A stretch of 64,000 nt of DNA from Pteria penguin (lineage: Eukaryota; Mollusca; Bivalvia; Pterioida; Pteriidae). Position numbers and translations under genes: made by a program. The notes under the pieces were generated by a model, which saw only the letters and a program-made list of their open reading frames with translations, was not told the DNA's origin and did no database searches. Positions 34,703-43,967 of this stretch are shown one piece after another; positions within the stretch are counted from its first letter, which is position 1, and each line of letters starts with the position of its first letter. Where the stretch lies: contig CM068583.1 in the NCBI GenBank assembly GCA_035048485.1, forward strand, positions 32,043,005 through 32,107,004. Reading direction: 5' to 3'.

Positions 34703-35556
34703 AGTCTACGCGAAAGTTTAAATTTTTTTTCAGGACCACAGGTCTGGTGAAAGTAGAAATTTTATCAGACCTGGAGTAATTTTACCAGACCGTCACATTT
34801 TGTGCATACGCGGATACAGAGGGGGTACCGGGGGTCTTGACTCCCCTGGCATCCGAAAATTTTACCAAAAAAAAGGTAATATTTGGGCATTTTGGGGGTT
34901 GGAAACCCCCCCTCGTCTAAGAGAAAAAATTACCTTTTTTGGTTGGACCCCCTCTGACATTAATTTCTGGATCCGCGCATGTTGTGTGATCTTTATATCA
35001 ATTATGATATATCAAACTCATTTTAATAGTAAAATAGAACTTTATAGATAAATGAATTGAATTTATTCATTTATATTTATTCATCTTGTGAAAACATGGT
35101 TAACATAATTCATAGCCTTTTCCCGGCAAGACACATCACTTAGAGTGTCACTAGCCTTCCTCTTCCCCCCTGGCACCGCCCCCAGACATAATTTAGTTTG
35201 AAATACATTCAAACTTTCTTGTGGTGACCTTCAATTCAAAATCGCGCTAGCTATCACTAACTACTTCAATCGCAAGATATTATTCGGACCGGGCATCGGC
35301 TTTTACGCTTTTGTACGTAACAACGGAGAAAACACATTCAAGAAAAGACTATGATGTAGTTTTAATCAAAACTGTAATAGAAAAGCTCTTGTAGGTAATC
35401 GTTTATAAAGAAAATTGAATAAAGCTATTTTGATTTAAGAACAAACTTTCGATTTTTCGTACCGGACCGTCGGTCCCGTTTCCGGAAAAAAAAATACCGA
35501 CCCGACTTAAAATTTACCGGCGAAAACCGACGGTCCGGTGACTTTCGCATAGACTG
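34703..35556. mobile_element. hAT-like non-autonomous DNA transposon
   Basis: The ends are inverted: CAGTCTACGCGAAAGT at 34703 and ACTTTCGCATAGACTG ending at 35556. ATGTAT lies just outside both ends (one extra G on the left), suggesting a target duplication close to the 8 bp typical of hAT. Subterminal CCAGACC/GGTCCGG motifs repeat. Short frames inside show no transposase similarity. Confidence 0.55.
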
Positions 35557-37369
35557 ATGTATTTCCTGTTTACAGTGTAAGCATGGTAGTTAATGTAATT
35601 AAGTTAGACAAGTCAAGATATCTACTCCAATAACATGGAATACTTTGTACTGTACAATGCTTAACTCTTTTACAAATGTTATGCCTTTAATTATAAATGT
35701 AAATATACCAGTATAAGCGTCTTGAACACAAAGTTTATCAGAGTGTGGCCACAAATGCATGTTGCTTCAGATCTTCCACTTATTACCTTAATCACTTGCA
35801 TACAATGCACACCTGTGTATAATCTGAACTCATAAGTTCAGAGAAATTGTCAAGGAAATTTTACTTTGGTACTTCCTATGTAAATGTATAATGTTCAGGA
35901 TAAAAACCGATAGAAAAAAATAAATGAGTGGATGTGAAGCAGAGTTGTATTATGAAAGTAAGGCAGTTCAGCAATTCTATTTAGATGGACTTCTTGCTAT
36001 TGATATTGTTTCACTGAGAGAAAATAAGTCAGAAAATGTTTTTAAAAATGTGCATTATACATGTACACAAGTGATTACAGTAATCAGTAGGCAAGAACAC
36101 ATCTAAATGTCAAAAAAAGATAAGGAAAATACAGATACTCCGGTAGGGTTAACACAAAAAAGAGAGGTATGGAGGAAAGGTTTGGTATGTATTAAAGTTA
36201 TAGATAGTTAAATGTTGGAAAATTGCTTGCAGATGAATGCTGTATATAAGAATGTGTCCACCCTGGTGTTTTTTTCAAGAAAAACTGGGAAGGAACGGGC
36301 CAAGAGTGAGGGGGTAGGGGCTTAGCAGCGATACCTAGACGCTGTGGTAATAAGTGATATGAGGGACCTTCCTGCACTGTGCACTCCCAGTGGTAAACAA
36401 ATTCTGTCTTATGCAAAATCTAAGTTTTATGTTTCGGGTCTTTTTTTACTTACTCATTCAACAGTGTTCAAGCGATTTTCCCCATATAATATAAATTTGC
36501 TTATAAAATTCATGTATTGCAGTAGCAAATAATTATCGTCTTAACTAATCAAACACCATAAAGTAATGTAAAATGTTTCAATCAAAAATTGTCAACGCCC
36601 TAAACTAAAGAGAATAGCTGCAGAGCAATACATAGTAAATGTAAATGTGGTTTTACCCATTTTCTCCTAGTTTTATTTTTCCCGGAAGTGAACGTTTCAC
36701 TCCTACTCTCTTGTGCGTTTTAAAGTCTCTTGGTAATAAAAAGAGTCACAACGGTCCTGAAGTACATACGGATTATTTTCGATGAGCCCGCATAAAATAG
36801 GGGATATTATGTATGATATCATGCTGATGGATATCTGTCCATTCACGATCGTCTGTCTGCCAGCACCATTTGTTTGTGTTTCTCCTCCTAAACAAGAAAG
36901 TCTAGAAAAAATAGTAATAATATCAGTCATGATACCATGATACTGAGTACATTGCTGGAAGTTTCAGTTGCCCCTGCCAGGGGCACGTTTACCAAAAAGA
37001 AAAGAAAAGAAAAGAAAAGACAAAATAAAATAAATAAATAAATAAATAGAACATTAGGAAGACGAAAATATAGGGAAAAGTAAATTTGGATTCCTGAATT
37101 CATGATTTTCCTTGAATTCCTAATAAGTGCAGATTTTGCGAAAACTAGCAAAGAAAAAAAAAAAAAAACAACTAAAACCGAAAATAAATCATTTCTACAA
37201 ATATTTGTTTAATGAATCGTGAAATATCTGCGATTTGTCGTAAGTTCCTTAATAAGACGGGACCCTGGTTTCCAAAGTATGGATGTGAGACCACTTTTAC
37301 CATTTTATAACCCCCCCCCCCCAAAAAAAAAAACCAAACAAACAAACAAACAAACAAAAAACCCAAGCT
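35557..37369. other. Intergenic, no gene recognised
   Basis: AT-rich sequence between the hAT-like element and the LINE. Short frames (35924-36106, 36198-36532, 36703-37151) lack codon bias or motifs. The ICE1-like 5' UTR exon and promoter may lie here or up to 37 kb; 36690-36900 is somewhat richer in CpG. Confidence 0.4.
36965..37362. repeat. Low-complexity tracts before the LINE
   Basis: (AAAGA)n and (AAAT)n at 36995-37050, a poly(A) at 37153, C13 A11 at about 37311-37334 and (CAAA)n to 37362. No gene seen. Confidence 0.8.
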
Positions 37370-39166
37370 AATATAAAGTTCCGGTGTATCCCCTCTCCGA
37401 AGTGATGGTAGCTTACAATCCAACCCAAAGGAAAAAGCCGAGATTCTGAACATGCAGTTCGCATCCGTATTTAACAAGGAAACTCCGGACAATATACCAA
37501 ACATGGGACCATCAAATCATGAGTCAGTAGCCAACATCAATGTGACAGAAAATGGAGTGTTGAAACTCCTTAACAAGCTCAACCCCAATAAAGCCAGTGG
37601 ACCGGATAACATCTCGCCTAGATTTCTAAAGACCATGGCGAAATCTGTATGTCCCTTGCTCACCATCATATTCCAGGCATCATTAGATCAGGGAAAAGTA
37701 CCAGATGACTGGAAAACAGCACATGTAACACCACTGTTTAAGAAGGGGGACAAGGCGAAGGCTTCCAACTACCGCCCAGTTTCTTTAACCTCAGTATGCT
37801 GTAAGACGCTGGTGCATATCGTCCACAGCCAGGTAATCAGCCACCTAGAGCGTCATAATATCCTCGCCGACCAACAACATGGGTTCCGGAAACGCAGGTC
37901 ATGTGAGAGCCAGCTGATAACAACTATACAGGACCTAGCCAGCGGCCTGAACAACAGACAGCAGATAGATGCAGTCCTCCTTGATTTCAGTAAGGCGTTC
38001 GACAAAGTTCCCCACCACCGGTTAGCCATTAAGTTGGAGCACTACGGCGTGCGCGGACAAACCCTTCACTGGATCAAGAGCTTCCTGGAAAGCAGAACTC
38101 AGCAAGTAGTCGTGGATGGTGAGAGGTCAACAGCGGCATCAGTAACATCTGGAGTCCCTCAGGGCACAGTGCTCGGCCCGTTGTTATTCCTGGTGTATAT
38201 CAACGACCTACCATCAACAGTCAAGTCTACCACCCGGCTATTTGCTGATGACTGTCTTTTATACCGAGTCATCAACTCACAGGAAGATACAACCATCATC
38301 CAAGAGGACCTGGACAGACTGCAAAATTGGGAGAGGGAGTGGATGATGAACTTCAACCCAGAGAAATGCGAGGTAATCCGCATTACCAACAAGCGGAACA
38401 TCATCCATGCCAATTACACCATCCATGGCCATACCTTGCAATACACCAATAAGGCAAAGTATTTGGGAGTGACGATTGACAGCAAACTACAGTGGGGAGA
38501 TCATATCAACAACATTGCCAGGAAAGCAAATGCCACCACAGCTTTCCTGAGTCGTAACCTGCATAGTTGTCCACGTAACATCAAAGCAACCAGCTATAAG
38601 ACCCTGGTAAGACCGCAGGTTGAATACGCCTCCACTGTATGGGACCACTCCAATAAGACACACAGCACCAAGATAGAGGCAGTGCAACGTAGAGCCGCCC
38701 GCTACATCATGGGGGACTATAGAAGAGACAGCAGCGTAACATCCATGCTTGAACACCTGAATCTAAACACCTTACAATCACGAAGGCTAGCAGCCAGGGC
38801 AACAATGATGTACAGAGTGGTAAACGACCTCATTGACATTCCATCCAGTCACCTGCAGCCCACTCTCCACAACACCAGAGGTCACACTGCTAGATTCCAT
38901 CAGCAATACTGCCACATTAAAAGTTACCAGGACTCCTTCTTCCCTGCCGGAATCGTCATATGGAACTCCCTACCAGCATCCATAGTGACAGCTGATTCAC
39001 TCGAGGCATTCAAGGCCCGGATCAGCAAGCACTCCTTTTAAACCTTGCACTCCTGATTTTATCCTGTTTTTGATTGAGAGCCTCCCATGGCATGTTTTTA
39101 ACTCATGTGCGAGAATGCCCCACAAGGAGCCCGGCACATTAATGGCAGATGAAGAAGAAAGAAGTA
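37370..39166 (+). mobile_element. 5'-truncated non-LTR retrotransposon (LINE) with intact RT ORF
   Basis: The element begins abruptly at about 37370, after a (CAAA)n tract, in mid-protein: the frame upstream of the first Met reads GVSPLRSDGSLQSNPKEKAE, typical of the linker before a LINE reverse transcriptase. No endonuclease domain is present. The ORF ends at 39041, followed by about 120 bp of 3' UTR and a GATGAAGAAGAAAGAAG tail. The intact frame suggests recent insertion. It is in opposite orientation to both large genes. Confidence 0.85.
37452..39041 (+). CDS. Non-LTR retrotransposon reverse transcriptase, jockey/CR1/L2-like
   Basis: This 529-residue frame carries a reverse transcriptase domain at about residues 40-330. 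Landmarks in order: NPNKASGPDNISPRFLK, YRPVSLTSVCCKTLVHIV, QHGFRKRRSCESQL, DFSKAFDKVPHHRL, SGVPQGTVLGPLLFLVYIND, and the catalytic FADD at residues 264-267. The maturase-like C-terminal part includes KYLGVTID, VQRRAARYIMGDY and FFPAGIVIWNSLP. The enzyme copies its own RNA into DNA at a nicked target. The first Met is not a true start, because the frame is open upstream to the truncation at about 37370. The exact clade within the CR1/jockey group cannot be fixed by eye. Confidence 0.9.
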   Translation: MQFASVFNKETPDNIPNMGPSNHESVANINVTENGVLKLLNKLNPNKASGPDNISPRFLKTMAKSVCPLLTIIFQASLDQGKVPDDWKTAHVTPLFKKGDKAKASNYRPVSLTSVCCKTLVHIVHSQVISHLERHNILADQQHGFRKRRSCESQLITTIQDLASGLNNRQQIDAVLLDFSKAFDKVPHHRLAIKLEHYGVRGQTLHWIKSFLESRTQQVVVDGERSTAASVTSGVPQGTVLGPLLFLVYINDLPSTVKSTTRLFADDCLLYRVINSQEDTTIIQEDLDRLQNWEREWMMNFNPEKCEVIRITNKRNIIHANYTIHGHTLQYTNKAKYLGVTIDSKLQWGDHINNIARKANATTAFLSRNLHSCPRNIKATSYKTLVRPQVEYASTVWDHSNKTHSTKIEAVQRRAARYIMGDYRRDSSVTSMLEHLNLNTLQSRRLAARATMMYRVVNDLIDIPSSHLQPTLHNTRGHTARFHQQYCHIKSYQDSFFPAGIVIWNSLPASIVTADSLEAFKARISKHSF

Positions 39167-39752
39167 TTTATCGCAAGTTCATTAATAGAGTAGGACCAAG
39201 AACATCGTCGCGGTGGCTTCCCACGTGGGGTGGGGCTCATGTGAGCGGGCAATTTATGTCTTACCCCACGCTTTTCCCACTCTAAATCATGAGGCATAGA
39301 TAGTATCTGATGGTGGCATTTGATAGTTCATAACTTGAATTCGTTTTTAAAATCTAAAAGGAATACTACTCCTAAAGGAAGTACTGCTCCCTCTAAACCA
39401 TCATAAATACAGCTGATCTATAATAATGAAAATTTTGATTTGTAGTTTTGCATCCGGGGTCTGCATGGCTCCTTGTGGCCTTTGTGTGGGCGCATGATGC
39501 CCTTTTAACAGAACTTCACTTTAAAAAGAGTCATTATTTGTACTGTCTCGTAGTATAGATTGACGTACAATGTTACGATATAACAAAGGTTCGTATAAAG
39601 AATTATTATCTGGTTTTGAGGAAAAAAGATGTTCACTCGATAATGCGAAGATACAAAAGTTCGAATTTCTCCAAGTCCGAAAACTAAGCCGACAGTACGA
39701 AGGTCTGCAAGTCTCAAGATACAATAGTGAAACCTATAGTGACATCAGCTGA

Positions 39753-40194
39753 TTAATAATGAGTTTCGACGTGAAGAAATTCGTTACTCCCTTTTACTGT
39801 TAAAGATTTCCATTGAGATCCAGGATACAGGGGAAAATTTGAGTCCCGCTGTCGTCGAAAAAAAAAAAATACCAACAATTTCATTTTTGGCAATTGAATT
39901 ATTGGTTGGAAACCCTTTCCTGTCTGAAACCCCCTCTTCTTTGGTTGAAAGGTTACCAATGGAGTTTGAGCATCCCCTTTTCCCCAACTAGGTGAATCAT
40001 GTGCTTCACATATTGATCTGATGATATCCTTACCCGCTATCGACGATTTCATTTGTTTGGCAGTCTGTATGCCAGTCCCGTTCATCGGTCTGACGGTTAA
40101 ACTACTAGCATGATCTTGGGATTTATTTTGTGAAGAACGCATGTTATGCACATCAATCATTTTGGGGTTTACAGGACCCTTACAAGTTACCTAA
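39753..40194 (-). CDS. Hypothetical ORF / possible orphan exon
   Basis: A 135-residue minus-strand frame (MIDVHNMRSSQNKSQDHASS...) stays open upstream to an acceptor-like TTTGAATTAG at 40190. A donor-like GCGG|GTAAGG lies near 40040. It resembles no family I know; the last third is a poly(F) stretch and looks non-coding. It could be an upstream exon of another transcript or chance. Confidence 0.2.
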
Positions 40195-40743
40195 TTCAAA
40201 GTAAAATAAATATGTTGCTTGTTCTGGGGATCGTAATTCTTTCTGAATATGTTTGTTATAATTTCCTTTGCATTTGGACAGTGGGAAGTTTGAACTGTTG
40301 GACCTTCCAACTATTGTTCTGAACTATCATGCTTTAAATATTTGCACTATAGCACTATTAATCCTCGGACTTCTTTACCTCCGGACAAATGAAATGCAGG
40401 AGGTTCAGACTATACGGATGACAACTGGACTAGTGGAGCTTCCGATTATCGGGTGGTCACCGAAAAATCGAGGTCTGGAATACAAATGCTGTTCAATTAG
40501 GTAAAACTTGGTTTTATGAGAAATACATATAATTTTATTATCTGACGAGGAGTGTTCAAATATCATGGCGCTGAACGTATGTTACCCCTAGATGCATAGG
40601 CATTTTCTCTGGGCTCGTGCTGTCCTAAAATATCAAGAATATGTATATTTAGGTAAACATACTACATGTATAAAATTCCAAAGTAGCTGGTGATATGTAA
40701 CTGTCACGACAACACACCGTAGTGCACATTCATAGATCTCTGG

Positions 40744-41155
40744 GAGTAAGTTGTGAGACCATGTATCCATGAGGAGGAAGTGGTAAGACCAGGTCTCCAT
40801 GAGGAGTAAGTAGCGAGACCAGGTGTCTATGAGGAGTAAGTGGTAAGACCAGGATCCGGCGCCATAAACTGAGAAAATACTTAAGTCATAATTTCAGATT
40901 CGTCTGTTCAACAATGAATTCATAACTGGGATCTGGATTTTATTGAGTTTTCTTCTATCGATAAATAGAATTAAACCATTCTACATGACAATCTATTTGA
41001 AAGTTTGATAATAGAATAAATTAAGAAGAAATAATTGACTTAAGTATTTTCTCAGTTTATGGCGCCGGACACAGGTCTCCATGAGGAGTAAGTGGTAAGA
41101 CCAGGTCTCCATGAGGAGTTAGTAGCGAGACCAGGTGTCTATGAGGAGTAAGCGC
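40744..41155. repeat. ~30 bp minisatellite, split by a MITE
   Basis: Unit GACCAGGTCTCCATGAGGAG plus TAAGTGGTAA, with alternating GTAGCGAGACCAGGTGTCTA variants. It is broken by the 215 bp element at 40855-41069. Confidence 0.8.
40855..41069. mobile_element. MITE copy 1, ~34 bp perfect terminal inverted repeats
   Basis: The ends are exact inverted copies for about 34 bp, beginning TCCGGCGCCATAAACTGAG. The 215 bp element sits inside an array of GACCAGGTCTCCATGAGGAG units, so its borders are sharp: the interrupted unit resumes at AGGTCTCC. A CAGG occurs at both borders, so a 3-4 bp target duplication is possible. There is no ORF. Confidence 0.75.
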
Positions 41156-41286
41156 CTCCTGTTGGTTAATTACATTTGTCACGAATGTCAGAAATATACA
41201 GCCGACAAACGCATGTGAACTTTGGACCATTGGTTTTAGAGAGTATTACAAACGCACAATATCAGAATGCGAGTTTAAAAAAGAAA

Positions 41287-41490
41287 CTAAAGTCTACCTT
41301 TGAGCGGGGAACTAGGAATTTCACACTGCGGAGGACATATACGATAATTACGTAAAATAAGGAAGTAACTGATGTTATCCTTCTGTATCACAATATACCA
41401 TGGTGAACAGTTATATGCTCCCTGGGAATCCAGGGTCATATCTGGTTCCCAGCAAAGGTACTCTTCTCGTTGACTTGCTGCGCCGGCCAT
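41287..41490 (-). CDS. Hypothetical 67-residue ORF with CpG-rich start
   Basis: MAGAASQREEYLCWEPDM...SSPLKGRL. The start codon sits in GGCCGGCGCAGC, locally richer in CpG than its surroundings. Four cysteines; no signal peptide. No family recognised. Confidence 0.15.
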   Translation of the reverse strand: MAGAASQREEYLCWEPDMTLDSQGAYNCSPWYIVIQKDNISYFLILRNYRICPPQCEIPSSPLKGRL

Positions 41491-41787
41491 GAATGCCCAA
41501 GATACACTTACACATATTTTCCATCAGAGAAAATAGACTAATTATGACAGTAAAGGGCCCACCTTTTCTTATTGCGTGTTTTGGAGCATTTGCAAGAGCC
41601 TTGATCAGTAACAAATCACAACTACGTTGTTTGAAATGTTATCACTCTAGTCTGCAAGTATATCATGCTGCACATACAATTTAAATTCATATTCAATTGA
41701 AATTATACCCGAAAAAAAGACCATATTAGCAAGATGTGATCGTATATATGTTTTGGTTTCACTGGTTTCTCTATCAATTTGTTCATT

Positions 41788-42000
41788 TGATTGATTGAAT
41801 GAATATTGTTTACGTCACTCAACGATTATTTCACTATATGATGACAGCATCTGCCTGATGCATTGCACACAAATTTAGACTTTGCAACGGACCCATCCGA
41901 ATCAGTGAGGGATCTTTGACATACCACGCCTACCGTAACACGGGACCTCGGTTTTTATTGTCTCATCCGAAAGACAGAACACCGGTGTTCCCAGGACGGT
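41788..42000 (-). mobile_element. tRNA-derived SINE, head truncated
   Basis: The tail TGATTGATTGAATGAATATTG and the body are present through 'AAGACAGAACACCGGTG'; the tRNA-like head is missing after about 42000. Confidence 0.7.
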
Positions 42001-42814
42001 TATTCATTTGAAGATTTTAAGTGAAAATATTCCAAATCTTCCATTTAACTGCAGAGACATACAAATGTCTTTGATCCATGGCAATAGTTTTAAGGTCTAG
42101 CAAAATGTAAGAAAATCTGCATAAAAATTATGGTTCAGTCACACTCACATTAAATCCACCGTAAAAACAATATTCATTGAGAACATCATTATCATACAAT
42201 TGATTTTATATGAAGTCATTTCACCATGTATTCAATTATTTTAATACAGTTCTTAGGCCCGGATCCAGAACTTCATGTGCCCGGGGGCACCTCACAATTA
42301 AGGCCCGAAGGGCCAAATGGGGAGGGTATGGGCGGTGGGGTTCATTTTGCAAAAATGAGGCAAAATGGTGCAATCTAGTGCTCTTTTTTGCATTATTCAT
42401 CAACATTTTCTTGACTTCAGATATTCCGTAAAAACTCTGAAATCGGAAGAAAACTGTCGTAATATTTTCGGTAAAAAATTATCATGTTCACCCCTCCCTT
42501 CCTCCCATAGGTGGGGATGGGGTTTCCCTGAGAAGATATGACAAAAATCTCGTTGAAAAATCGTGTGTGCCATATTAGGCCCCTTTTGTCTTAATTGACG
42601 GAAATTTTATCAGGCATGGATCCAGATTTTCAGTTGGAGGAAGCGTAAAACTTGGCGTAGGGTCAAGGGACTGCCTATAGGTCCCCGGTGGATGCTGGGT
42701 AGATCCTTGGTAGGGGGAACAAGGTACAAAGTCCCCCTACACGGAAGCTCCTGTATTTGAGACTTTTGGAGATACCAAATACGTTGTGAAAATAAACTAT
42801 TCTAGAAATGGCTA
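42001..42814. other. Intergenic, repeat-like sequence, no gene recognised
   Basis: GGCCCGGATCCAGAACTTCA at 42258 and GGCATGGATCCAGATTTTCA at 42614 look like two starts of a dispersed 'ggatccag' repeat; GC-rich AGGCCCGAAGGGCC is a small palindrome at 42301. Confidence 0.35.
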
Positions 42815-42960
42815 TAAGTGAAATCCATCTTGTACATCGCGTAGCTTCAGTACAAGCTTTTCAAAAATTTGTACTGAAGCTACACGATGTACAAGACGTA
42901 TTTGAGTAAAATTGTATGGATAAGTAAAATCCATCTTGTACAGCGCGTAGCTTCAAACAT
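42815..42960. repeat. Near-perfect 28 bp palindrome plus a third copy of its arm
   Basis: The left arm 42828-42855 (TCTTGTACATCGCGTAGCTT...) and right arm 42869-42896 are inverted with one mismatch over 28 bp and a 13 nt loop. A third, direct copy of the left flank plus arm (AAATCCATCTTGTACAGCGC) starts at about 42922. The region lies between the LINE and MIPEP. Confidence 0.7.
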
Positions 42961-43595
42961 TTTTAACATTTTCAATACGATATGCAAGTAGTCATGTGAT
43001 TTTACTCGCCTGAGGCCAAGTGGCCGAACATTTGTGCGCTAGATATTAATTTGGATTGCACATATATTTCGCTTCCCTCTGGAAGATATGGATCATAAAC
43101 GAGGATCAGGGGAGATCTATCATGAAATTGATCGTGAGTGAAGCGAGTCAACGATTTTTTTTTCAACTGTAAATTAAAAAAAATATGAGAGAATAACTGG
43201 CGAGCCAGCGAAATTGGAAATTTAAGACAGAAATGTAGTAAAATAGGCCCTAAAATAGACTATGGTGCCCCCTTCGGCGGGCACTGCCGGGTTCTAATCA
43301 GTTACAGATTTTCAAATGATTGTAATTATGTATCATAAAATTACAGCACATGGTCAACCTTTGCCATATTTGCTCATCTATAACTATGCACCTATTGCCT
43401 TTCCTGCACATTTCTTAGAAATAGGTATATAAATCGGGAATATTTTTCGCTGATGAATTACTACTACGACGATGACGATTAAAGAAGCAGTGGTGTCACA
43501 CTAGACTTAAAATCTGAGTGAGCCTGTTTGTCTCCCACTACTGGCTAGGTTTTTTCTACCTTGATTTATCATCTTCTTTCACCCCAATTCTCTTT
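42961..43595. other. Intergenic, no gene recognised
   Basis: Includes TGGTGCCCCCTTCGGCGGGC at 43263, part of an unassigned repeat, and otherwise unstructured AT-rich sequence. Confidence 0.35.
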
Positions 43596-43740
43596 CATAT
43601 GAGGCAGTATTTAAGCCAGGACCCAATGTCAAAGAAGATGTTGGCCCATAACAGATCCCCCACTTCACTGGGTGGGTCTTTACCATAGGACAAAATTATG
43701 AAGCCATGCATCAGGCAGGTGCTGCCACCTTGTAAGTACA
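43596..43740 (+). mobile_element. Degenerate SINE body
   Basis: AGCCAGGACCCAATGTCA, AACAGATCCCCCACTTCACT, GGGTGGGTCTTTACCATAGG and CATGCATCAGGCAGGTGCTG are recognisable body segments of the main SINE family. No tRNA head remains. Confidence 0.5.
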
Positions 43741-43892
43741 AAGAACTCTTACACTACAGGAATATAATTATGAGCATTATAATGCAGCGCTCTGCAATTA
43801 CAACAATCACAACTAAATGTTCCACCTATTATAGGTGCTAAGATTTCAAACACTACTGAATGTGTACAAGAATGACAACAATTTAAATTCAG

Positions 43893-43904
43893 TTTTATTT
43901 ATTC
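43893..43904 (-). promoter_or_regulatory. Candidate poly(A) signals of MIPEP
   Basis: On the minus strand two overlapping AATAAA hexamers lie about 65-75 nt past the MIPEP stop codon (plus-strand TTTATT at 43894-43899 and 43898-43903). This spacing suits a short 3' UTR. Confidence 0.5.
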
Positions 43905-43967
43905 AATTTATAAATACAAACTGTCCACCCACATATATACATAAACGTTATCATATTCAATCGTGAG

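Noticed and set aside
34800..35051. Small plus-strand ORF (MCIRGYRGGTGGL...)
   Set aside because: It lies within the hAT-like element, has low complexity and no transposase motif.
37172..37504. 110-residue minus-strand ORF beside the LINE
   Set aside because: It is built from poly(G), poly(F) and (TTTG) low-complexity translation and overlaps the LINE start in antisense.
40268..40504. 78-residue plus-strand ORF with a hydrophobic stretch
   Set aside because: No start context, splice support or family motif; an alternative frame over the same DNA looks equally plausible, so no call was made.
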